Assembly (NCBI GenBank): GCA_002751075.1
Contig: NAOQ01000137.1
Location: 43,666-63,285 of the forward strand
Source: Ichthyophonus hoferi
Lineage: Eukaryota > Opisthokonta > Ichthyosporea > Ichthyophonida > Ichthyophonidae
Direction: 5' to 3'
DNA length: 19,620 nt
Positions 8,781-18,200 of the stretch are shown piece after piece. The notes under the pieces are model-generated. The model was not told the DNA's origin and did not search any database. It was given only the letters and a program-made list of their open reading frames with translations. The first letter of the stretch is position 1. Each line of letters starts with the position of its first letter. A program made the translations under genes and the position numbers.

Positions 8781-9239
8781 GCTCAGTCTTATATTAAAGG
8801 AATAAGCTGTAACAAAAAGAAGGCATTGAATGCTTTGGTTCCAACATATTCTCGCCAAGAATATGTGTTCAAGGAGACTTATTTCCAATGTAGAAAGAGC
8901 GGTCACAAAGAGCCTGCCTGTCCCAAGATTAAACAGCACAATGACAACAACCATGACAACAAGGGGCTGCCATTTTCAGGCCAGGACCAGGGGTATTGCC
9001 ATCAGCATGATAATGTTAGATTCCATCAATTCAATGAACAAAGGACTCTAGGGAATAATGCCAGGGACAAGAAAGAGTATTCCAACAGGTTTATGAAGAC
9101 TGGAGTGTCTACTGCTGAGCCCAAGAAGGAAGCTCGTGTGAACCTGTTAAGACTTATTTCTGATTGGAGAATCGCGATTGCGTTGTACACTACGATTCCC
9201 GATTCCATCATGCAATCTCATGATCCGAAAAATTCTTAA
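8730..9239 (+). mobile_element. Gag-like fossil with zinc-knuckle pattern (LTR-type element)
   Basis: A 169-codon frame with a C-x4-H-x4-C arrangement at residues 54-64 (QCRKSGHKEPACPK), followed by a His/Asn/Asp/Lys-rich stretch. This is the layout of nucleocapsid-like tails in gag proteins of LTR retrotransposons. The G+C content is higher than in the flanks. It continues into a unit that occurs again 1.4 kb downstream. The element is broken, and by the divergence between copies it is old. Family (Ty3/gypsy or Ty1/copia) cannot be decided from this part. Confidence 0.5.
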
Positions 9240-9590
9240 GAGTCCATGTCGAAAATTAATAAACCAAGCGATCAGTGAGCGCCAGATTGAATTAAGCTAT
9301 TTGGGTCAATTTAACTGTCCTGAGGAGTCCGAGCAAAAACAACTAATAATCCTAGGTTACGTCCATCCAGATAGAACTTACATTCCAGATACGACTGGAG
9401 TTGCCAATGAGGAAAAAGCTTTATTTTTTGTTGACTCCACAGAAAGTACGAATAAGAGAGCCCGCACATAACTTAAATCTTAACTTCAACACAATCAGCG
9501 AATACTAGAGAGATACAACAGACCCAAAAATAGGAAATATCTTCCCCTCAGATAAGGAATTGGTCCTTGGGTACAATTAAGCGATTGAGC
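9154..9590 (+). mobile_element. Element fossil, repeat unit copy A
   Basis: Two blocks, 9154-9235 and 9251-9590, are each matched by copy B further right. The first block has a coding flavour (IALYTTIPDSIMQSHDPK) and copy B has the similar IALFTTTPDCVIRSRNPK. The second block shares ttaataaac.aagcga.cag, aacttacattccagat and ccaatgaggaaaa. Copy A directly follows the gag-like frame, so it probably belongs to the same element. Identity between copies is roughly 75-80% by eye, indicating an old duplication or two insertions. Confidence 0.65.
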
Positions 9591-10536
9591 TGGTTATAGC
9601 ATTGAAACAACAAGATGATACCCGTGCCGCTCTCCCAGAACATGAGTGACCTTGACTCCAGCTTTACCCAAAGAATAAATAATTTCAACTCGAGAGTAAC
9701 AACTCCTGGAAAATTTCCTTCCAACCCTTCGGCCATGGATAATAACTCTCTGTATATCTCTACTAAATTTACTTATGAAATATTGCCATCACTTCAACCA
9801 AAATAAGATTTATTGACATCAGCTCAAACATCAGAAACAACAAGGTTGTTCTTACAACCAACCACCCCAAAATTATTTTTCAGTCAATTCCCACCAACCA
9901 ACTTCCTTTCAGGATTGGAGGAAAGAAATTCTAATGATGTGACGTCAATCCAATTGCGAACACTAATTGGATTATGCTCTTCTGCAAATAAAAGCTGCTG
10001 ATGCAGATAACAAACACCAATCGGAACTCTGCGACCGAACAACGTACCAGTGCCGAATCGGATGCCTGCTTGAATTGCCAAATTTAGCCGACCCGACTGT
10101 CAATTTGCAGTCTTTTACCTTGCTAGGTATTCTGGAGACCCTACGAAAATCATCCGGAAAATGGCTACGCACCTGATAATGTACTTATATACCACAGCTG
10201 AAGAGTGTATCATGTATGAGAGAGCTTAATTGTTCGTCAATGCCTTCCCGGGCGTCGATTGCACTGCCGATCCACGCACTGCTCGAAGCGCATTGGGTCA
10301 CAACACCTCCCTATGTACGGGATGATCCTAAGACTCACATGTGCATGTGCATGGGCTTAGGTTTTCTTAGAGCTTAATGCGCAGGCATTCCAAGAGCTGG
10401 GTTATGACATAGGCTATTGGCTGGCAAGTCGTAGGCATGGCAATGTACTCTCTATAGATAGATAACTGGGACGTTGTGCTTTGATTTTTTGAGAGGCAAT
10501 TGATTGGTCTCCCGGCTTGGGTAGATAATGTAGCCA
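9591..10536. other. Interval between the two element copies
   Basis: Several short open frames on both strands (for example 9615-9806 and 9813-10001, plus) with ordinary-looking composition but no recognisable motif. CATGTGCATGTGCATG-type short repeats lie near 10337-10352. It is probably the body of the decayed element rather than host sequence. Confidence 0.4.
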
Positions 10537-11315
10537 TTATTTCTGATCGGAAAATCACGATCGCACTATTCACTACGACTCCCGATTGCGTCATACGATC
10601 TCGTAATCCAAAAGGTTCCTACGATTTCGGAGCGCCAATAGCAAGTGGAATAATTGCATATTTGGTACTCTACCTATTATTGTTATAGTATACATCTTTC
10701 TACATCCGAACAAGTTAATAGCCAGGTATATCAACTTAATAACTTTATTAGTAATATTGTTATCAGTCGAAGCATAGTTCAATAGGAGAACTACACGTAG
10801 ATAACGGATGTAGACCTGAATCAGTCAGATATGGAATATAGCATACAGCACATTGCAACATTTATCTTAAAGTTAGACAACTAATAGTGTATGATCGTCA
10901 AATTCTAAAAGAGGGCTAGCTGCGCCAGCGTTATTCACGGTTCTAGACACGTAAAACGACTAGAGCCAAAATCGCAAATTAATAAACTAAGCGACCAGCG
11001 AGCGCTTGATTGGATTAAACTATTTGAGTCGATTAAACTATAACAGAGGAATCCAAACGAAAACAATTAGCAATCATAGGATACTTCTTCTATCTAGGCG
11101 GAACTTACATTCCAGATGCAACTAAAATCACCAATGAGGAAAAGCTTCACTTTTTGTTGACTCTACGGAAAGTACAAGCAAGAGAACCTACGCACACTTC
11201 GATCCCAACTTCAACAATATCATCGACTACCAGACAGATACACCAGACCCAGCAAGAGAAGATATCATGACCTCATATAAGCAATTGGTCTTCAGATACA
11301 ATCAACCGATTAGGC
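10537..11315 (+). mobile_element. Element fossil, repeat unit copy B
   Basis: Block 10537-10615 matches 9154-9235 and block 10971-11315 matches 9251-9590. In copy B the two blocks are about 355 bp apart, while in copy A they nearly touch. The intervening 10616-10970 is A+T-richer and may be a later insertion or a segment absent from copy A. The element is old and broken. Confidence 0.65.
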
Positions 11316-12164
11316 CCAGAGGATCAGGTCCAAATTGCAATAGAACCATGTGGGGATGACTATCCCCTGATTCTGTCTGGTGGGGCTTCTAGTTATGGAT
11401 ATGAGTATTCCCTTACCATTTACAGTTGTTGTTCTGTTCATTGGGAATTTTCGCCTTCTAATGGGATTCTGAGGGGTGATAGATATTCTACTCCACCACC
11501 CCACCAACACTTCTACTCCACCTCCAATCATCTCTGTTCCAGTATTTCATGTAATATACCAAATTAAATTTAACTTAATCAACATTCTCTCTACCTCACT
11601 GTGAATAATTGCCTTACTTACATACCACAATTTCTTGAGTTTTATTAATTGAAAACACAATCACTTTTCTCATCTAACTGACATAGACAATTTTAATCTC
11701 TAACTTTATTGGCTATTTCTTTAACAAAACCATCCAATGAGTAAACTTGACCGGTTTAAACATCTTCAAAATAGGTAGCATACTTTGAAAACCATTAGGT
11801 AACTTATTCGTATCAACAACCCATTGACCTTTATTTAATCTTTAGCATCTTGCTTAAAATTATTTAGTAGTTACATATATTCTGTAGTGTGTAAGTCTTT
11901 TTTCCAATGTAGCAGAACAAGTGGTGGCTTTTTCAGATCTCAACAAAGCACTCAAACCGAATAATGTGGAGGCAAAATTACAAAACACTTAATTGACGAG
12001 TCCAAACAAACGTTTGTTTTTTCCACAATCTTCTGGATTATCACATATGTAGATATCCATTAATTTTTATTGGAGCAAGAGAAAATAGATGTATTTATTT
12101 AATCCATTAGTTCCATGTTCAAAAATCAACAAATGGGGGAAACTGCTTAGTTTTTAGGATTGAG
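11316..12164. other. Gene-poor interval between element fossils
   Basis: A C-rich patch at 11490-11530 (ccaccaccccaccaacactt) is the only compositional landmark. From 11560 to 12160 the sequence is A+T-rich. A minus-strand scrap at about 11700-11850 looks weakly coding but is not assignable. Confidence 0.4.
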
Positions 12165-13525
12165 TTTATACTTGGTTTTGGTTGTGCTGTTACATTGCAT
12201 AAGACTAGTTATATTAAATAAATATCAATTGGTTTAGGGGAAAGTACCCTACCGGCTAAGGGAAAACTACTTGCTATATTTCTAGTCTCAAGGCAGATGA
12301 TCAGTTAGTCGTTATTCCAGAATAAGTAAAATTATATGAAGGATGCATAGAAAACTTACTATGGGTTTCTAGAACCTTTAGACTGAGTATCTGTTATACC
12401 ACTGGTTAATTAGTTAGGTTTATGCCAAGCCCAATTAGTGGCACATGAAACTTAACTAGTGAGAGAGGTTTATACTTATCTACGGGATACTATGACTTTG
12501 GCTATTATTTATTATTCTAGTCATGGCAGTCTTAAGTTATCTTCTGATTTGGACTTCATACATACTAGAGGTATTGAAGTATTTCAGCCCTTAGAAATAT
12601 TAGGATGTGTACTTCATGATGCCTTGTACAAAAGATTTATTTTTCATGTAGCATCGTGTCTCGAAATTTTCAATAGCGTATGAAATGAGGTTTCAATCGG
12701 TAGTTTAGAGTTAAATATTAATTAATATTAACTAATTAATTACATGTCACTAAATATTTTTAATTAGGACCAGATGCTTAGTGAGTAGTATATCATGTGA
12801 ATTCATAGTGTTTTAAATTGTTGACCATGTGCATTTTAATCTCACATAGTGATTGATGTAAAATACGTAATATATAGCATCGTCATTTTCATAATAATTG
12901 GGCAAATGTGCTGAAAATATGCTTAGATAATCACTAGTTTGAGTACCTATTCAATAACTTGCTTAAAGGCTTATCACCTGGTCAACTGATATTGGCCATG
13001 AGCTAACAACTATATATCCAGCAGTCACAGACTTGGTCTGGATTCTGATTTCAATAGTGTTGCAATAAATGAAATTTTGTACAAATGGCTTTGATTTTTT
13101 GTTTGTTTTATAAAAAGATTGTCAGGGTAGTGACTAAAAGAAAAATATTTTACCTGCGACTCCCAAAGTTAAGCGTAAATCAGCCGTAGCCTCGGCAACA
13201 AAATTAAGAACAGTGGAGAAAAAGAAATTAAGGGTTCAACTCTCATCAGAGAGCAGTGACGGGGATAAATCTAGAAATCTTTTAGAGGACTTTAATTCCA
13301 GTTTAAGTGAAACTAAAAACGAACACTCTAAGTCCATCGATAGCGAAGCGGAATCTACAGACCACAGCTTAGATTCCAACAGAAGTGGCATCAAGGTCAA
13401 CTAGCGATATGGTCGCCATGATTGGAGGTTCACTCTTCATCTGGAGGAGTCCTCTGTACAGCCCTATTATATGGCCATCCACTGTAGAGTTCATTACAGT
13501 CTGAGGCAATTTGTGAATATATATA
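12165..13525 (+). mobile_element. Ty1/copia fossil: reverse transcriptase tail and RNase H, interrupted
   Basis: Separate stretches recall the end of copia reverse transcriptase and RNase H. Near 12335-12380 GCIENLLWVSR recalls the copia motif Y-R-x-x-I-G-s-L-L-W-x-S-R. Near 12460-12560 YLRDTMTLAIIYYSSHGSLK recalls the R-Y-L-k-G-T and L-k-G-y-S-D region of RNase H. Near 13394-13500 STSDMVAMIGGSLFIWRS recalls r-S-T-S-G-y-v-f-x-x-G-G-x-x-i-s-W-r-S. About 800 bp (roughly 12600-13385) that fits no copia domain lies between the second and third stretches, as if another sequence inserted there. The copy is old and heavily broken. No terminal repeats were identified with confidence, though an upstream polypurine-like agtgggatgtta occurs at 13604. 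Confidence 0.65.
13138..13404 (+). pseudogene. Exon-like serine/acidic frame inside the copia fossil
   Basis: An open frame of about 88 codons with no ATG near its start. It begins with a basic stretch (KVKRKSAVASATKLR, EKKKLR) resembling a nuclear localisation signal. It then turns serine- and acid-rich (SSESSDGDKSRNLLEDFNSS, SETKNEHSKSIDSEAESTD). Composition is unlike the copia remnants on both sides. It could be an exon (a GTCAAC donor-like border follows SGIK), a retro-copied host exon, or part of another element nested in the copia copy. I do not recognise it. Its right end abuts the RNase H motif at 13394 in a different frame. Confidence 0.4.
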
Positions 13526-13748
13526 TTCACATATCAATTGATCTAAATATGTTATGAGATTAGTTAAGCTACATAATCGAAATTGACGATCCCACTAGAT
13601 ATTAGTGGGATGTTAAACCCAGACTGGTTTTGCCCAAGTGTTTTGTTTCTTCATAAATTATATGTACGAGCTAATTGAGCATCAGCTCAATCTAAATACA
13701 TTAGATTTCGAGGTATTTTAAACGGGAGAAAGTCTCCCTAGGGGGAGA
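13513..13748. repeat. Cluster of perfect palindromes and hairpins
   Basis: Within 236 bp there are five perfect inverted repeats. They are an 18-bp palindrome GTGAATATATATATTCAC (13513-13530); ATCCCACTA-gatat-TAGTGGGAT (13589-13611); ATTGAGC-atca-GCTCAAT (13674-13691); AATCTAA-ataca-TTAGATT (13689-13707, sharing bases with the former); and TCTCCC-tagg-GGGAGA (13733-13748). The last is preceded by another GGGAGA (13724-13729), so two alternative stems are possible. The density is far above the surrounding sequence. Confidence 0.85.
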
Positions 13749-14848
13749 TTTAGCTGGAGTACGTCAACACGCCGGAGAACTGGGCAGACATGTGACTAAT
13801 GCTTTAGGACTGCTGTTACATTAACCACTCAAATGTTAGGCTCATCAAACCACAAGACTCTGCAATATACCAAATATAGAATTGGAATATATTCTAAAGG
13901 GTTAATGGATAATTCAAAGGGGTTTCCCGATTGGATATAGCATTTCAAGATTTCAAGGATAGATTGGCTTTAGGTCAAAAGCATTTAATGTGTGGATTAG
14001 CAAAACCTTACTCTAAATCAAAGCAAGTAGAAAAACCCATGCTCATATCCTTGCGGTACTTTATATAAATACGGCTTACCCGCCTAAAATACATGCAGAA
14101 ACAAAAAAATTACTGATGATTAAAAAAGGAATACTTAATCAATTTGTGTTTCTTTATGTGGCTATAATTGTTTAGTATTATTAACAATTACGATTTCATG
14201 TGTAGGATGGAAAAATAGTCGCTGCAATCTATTGGTGTTAAGTGCCAATCCAAGATGATAAAACATTTAACCAGCCAATGGCAGAGGTCACGCGACTATT
14301 AATTATTAATAGGCCATTTCCAAGCATATGATTGAGATCAAGATAACTCATTGCTTGGGTATCCAGCTCAAGACAAGTCCTGCTAACTTGTTAAATAAAA
14401 AATATATGTATTAGCCTATCTGTACTTCGTATATGCAAAGGGACACGTTGAAACTCCCCTTAATTCAGTATTCTCTCTCCTTCTAAATGAATGTCAGTCA
14501 CAGGAACACTCCTGTCTCTAAGAGGGATTATCCATTCAATACTGGCCAGTACAATTACAGATAATATCTTATCAACTTATCAATAGGAAGATCTAGCGAA
14601 CTATATAATATATTATACTAATTGAGCAAGGAAAGGAGATAAACAATTAAATCCTATACCGATACGATCGGTATGTAGATTAATTACAGGTGTCATTGGA
14701 TGTTATTTGGAGGTTCTTGTGGTTTTTTTGTTTATGCTTTTACGTAACAAAATTTAGAATTATAATACACAACATAATATATAATATATAATATATAATA
14801 TCATACCTAACATAGTTCCTTTTTCATTGTTGTTTTTTCCATTTGCTT
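13749..14848. other. A+T-rich interval without recognised genes
   Basis: No gene seen. A perfect hairpin ATACCGAT-acg-ATCGGTAT lies at 14656-14674 and an ATAAT-type simple repeat at 14771-14804. Confidence 0.5.
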
Positions 14849-15004
14849 ATGTATGCATGTATATTACAATGCCTTCGAGGAAAAAGAAAGCTTTTTAAAG
14901 GGAGACAGAGCGATTGGAAAACGGCAAAGTACTTAGTGTTACCTTTTGAAAGCGAACTGAAAGATAGAGTATTTAGACCACAAAACATAGCAAGCCCTGT
15001 ATAG
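14849..15004 (+). CDS. Short coding-like frame just upstream of the coiled-coil gene
   Basis: A 51-codon frame from ATG 14849 to TAG 15002-15004, ending 48 nt before the ATG of the six-exon gene. The second half (GRQSDWKTAKYLVLPFESEL, then KDRVFRPQNI) has clear coding character, while the first third is less convincing. A good acceptor (ggagacag) precedes AGC GAT TGG at 14907. The real feature may therefore be an exon 14907-15004 with its upstream part elsewhere. A donor-like GTATAG at 14999 would give phase 0, compatible with the exon at 15795, so an alternative first exon of the downstream gene is possible. Product unknown. Confidence 0.35.
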   Translation: MYACILQCLRGKRKLFKGRQSDWKTAKYLVLPFESELKDRVFRPQNIASPV

Positions 15005-15052
15005 TATTACACACTTTAATATTTTAAAATTTTAGCATTTTAAAGCTCGTAT

Positions 15053-15253
15053 ATGGAGCGTCAACTAAGCGGAGATACAAACATGGCTAGTATGAGTAGC
15101 ATGTTAAGTGAAAACGATGGCCCTCCCCTACTTGGGGACCCAGGGAGCTTACCGCCAGATTCAAACATAACTAGTATTTTAAGTGAAAATTTAAACAATG
15201 ACTCTCTCAAACTCAAGGATTCAGTGAACCTCGACACGCCAGAATTACCCAAG
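15053..15253 (+). CDS. Coiled-coil gene exon 1 (start codon, acidic/serine-rich)
   Basis: Codes for residues 1-67, from MERQLSGDTN to DTPELPK, and ends at donor GTAAGC (phase 0). ATG 15053 is preferred because the frame has a stop 12 bases upstream. An acceptor (ttttag) at about 15035 does not give an open upstream frame. Confidence 0.8.
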
Positions 15254-18200
15254 GTAAGCAGGATATTTATGCTATAATTAAGGTTTTAATGTTCAAGGAG
15301 GGAAGAAAAGGGTTGCTACTACTATTACTAAGATAATAATAATAATAATAATAATAATAATCACAATGTACCATAACAACCAGCAGACTCCCTACTAATC
15401 CCTTTCTCCACCGCCTCCTATCCTATTATATTTACTGTTGCTTATTTTTGTTCCACAAACATATATATATATGCATGCATAAATATATACATGCATGCAT
15501 CCATACATACACAAGCACATACATGCATACCTACATATCTACATACGCACATACATACATACATAATACATACGCACATACATACATACATAATACATAC
15601 ATACATACATACATACATATCTACCTACCTATATACCTAATTACCTACATACATGCATACATGCATACATACCTACCCACCCATCTACCTACTTATCTAC
15701 CTAACTACATACTTATCTATCTACATATACACGTAAATACATACCCACATACCCACCTACATATATGCATATCTACCTACCTGCCTACCTACAGGTTGTG
15801 GTAGCCAGAAGGGGTCTTAACAGAGGTAGACAACAACAAAGAACTAACGTTATGTCATACAAAGAGAAGCTAGAAGAGCTACAATGGGAAATAAATAACG
15901 AACGCACCATCCTTAGTAAATTAGAGAATATAAGCACAGAGGGAAAGACAACATCATTTGTGTCAGACTTGGCCGTGCAAAAAGATGTATGATATATATA
16001 TATATATATATATATATGTTTGCATGTGTGTATATATACGTATGATAGTATGTATATCTATTTCTGTATAAACAAACAATCACTACACCAGAAGAAACAC
16101 ATCTTTATGTCTCATTGGATGATGCATAGTTAGCGTTATAGGGAGATACAAATATGATAATAATAGATAGATAATTATATATAAGTATCATTTTATGTAT
16201 GACTGTATAAGCATAAAAATATAAAGAAACACTCACATTTACGATAATATATATACACATAGATATGTAGATATATACGTAGATCAATACAGGGATATAT
16301 ATATATATACTCCCTGCCTTCTATTTATAAATACCAATACACACACTAAGTCATATAGACGATAGTAGTAATTCTAATTTAAGTACTCCAATTGCCAATT
16401 TATTTTAAAAATTCTACCGTTATTATTGGGGCATTAATATTTCGCTATAGACTATGAGAGTATAACCCTCTTGTTTTATACTCCCTCTCTATCTCCCTCT
16501 CCCCTCTTCTGTGGCTGCAATAGGCTGTAGGAGATCGTATCCAAGCATTAATTGGACAGATAAGAAATAATCACGTGGAGGAGCTAGAACAAACCCGAAT
16601 AGACCACATGCTACAAGTCATTACGCAGAAGGATGGTAATTATAGGGGAGGGAGAGAGAGGAAAGGTGCTATCTTACTGGTAGTTATTTTTACTGTACAT
16701 TACAATACCTAATCAGGACACTGCGTTACCACATACATGTACTGTCTATTGGCCAATATCTATTCAGTACTAATGATAGTTGGTTTATAGTGTGGTGTAA
16801 GTGTTCATGAGGTTTTAATTGGATGTAATGGTTCAATGGGATGGAGTAGTGTCTCGTATCTCACAGTAAGGTATGCATGTTGATTGACTTAGGAAATATT
16901 TTATAATTAAGATAAAGATCTTTTAATTTTCTAGTCCAATCAGATATTCAATTATATTTAAGATTTTTAAATGAAATCTTAGCTAACAATTATTGTTAAA
17001 TCTAAGGATTTACACGAATAGACGTATCTCTCTACTTGGATTGGATTGGATTGTCTAATCGAATCAAACAGAAGATATAAAAATACATATTCAAGTTAAA
17101 ATACATGTAAATGTAAACATATATATATATATACATTGATAGGTTTTAATTAACCAATTACGGTGGCGGAGATATATGTATTAAAATGTACATGTTTTTA
17201 TATGTCATGTGTGCTTTCATATATGTTTGTAGATTTTTATAAAGGTATCTATATGTGTATATACCTGTGTACCTACGTATTTTGATGTAGATTTACCTAT
17301 ATGCCTTCCTATGTATTTATATGTTATACACACATCTATATATATATATATATTTACTTATACATAAACACATTGTTGTACTATACTATATATATAGATG
17401 TTTCTGACTGGGCCTACTCTTTTTTAAAATACATTTACACATACATATACACACTGTTATACTACTATACTATATATATACATTTACACATACTATATAC
17501 CTATATACCTATATACCTATATACTGTATACCTATATACTATATATTATTATACCTACATTACACTTACACATATGCTCTTACTACAATTACACACAGAT
17601 GAAATTAACCACCTGAAGCAACAACTACTTATAGCCAATAACAATAGTACCGATCGAGAGATGGCCCAAATGGAATCGGTGTGTATAGCCTATCAGGTTG
17701 GAGGTTTTTTTTCCATTTTCTAATGATTGTTTTAATTGGTATTTTAATTATTAGTTCAAATTAAGGTACTTTTTATTATTTATTTATTATTATGATTATT
17801 ATTCAGTACATACGCTTCTATAATAGTAAAATGTAAAGCCCCCTCTCCATTGGACCGGGATCACAACATACAAATGACATATAGTCACTAAAGTCGCCAC
17901 TTTACGTCGTACAGAAGCTTTCAGAGCTTGATGATGTAACGTATGAATGTGATACGCTGAGAAAGACTATTATCACGTTAAATGTACAGATCGCCCTGTT
18001 AAAAGCTGAGATTATATCCATGCAATATGCTTCACAGGTAGGTAGCGGTAGGGATAGGTAGGGAAAGACGTAGGTAAATAGAGAGTTAGATTGGTAGAGA
18101 GGGAGAGAGGGAGCGGCTGATTGTCATTAGTGGTTGGTTTGGACCATACATGCTTTATTATATTAGTAGGGGCTATAGCATATGACTTTCTCTTTTATAT

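Noticed and set aside
11690-11860. Minus-strand scrap with VDTNKLPNGF-like reading
   Set aside because: Considered as part of another retroelement, but the match to any domain is too weak to claim.
15448-15804. 118-codon Tyr/His/Thr-rich frame
   Set aside because: A translation of the CATA/CTAC repeat in intron 1; only its last few codons touch exon 2.
16105-16287. 60-codon minus-strand frame in intron 2
   Set aside because: A+T-rich intron sequence opposite a well-supported plus-strand gene; Tyr/Ile-rich repeat translation.
17301-17723. 140-codon plus-strand frame
   Set aside because: Its first part translates TA and CTATATAC repeats of intron 3. Only the end, in the correct frame, is exon 4, and it then reads through the donor.
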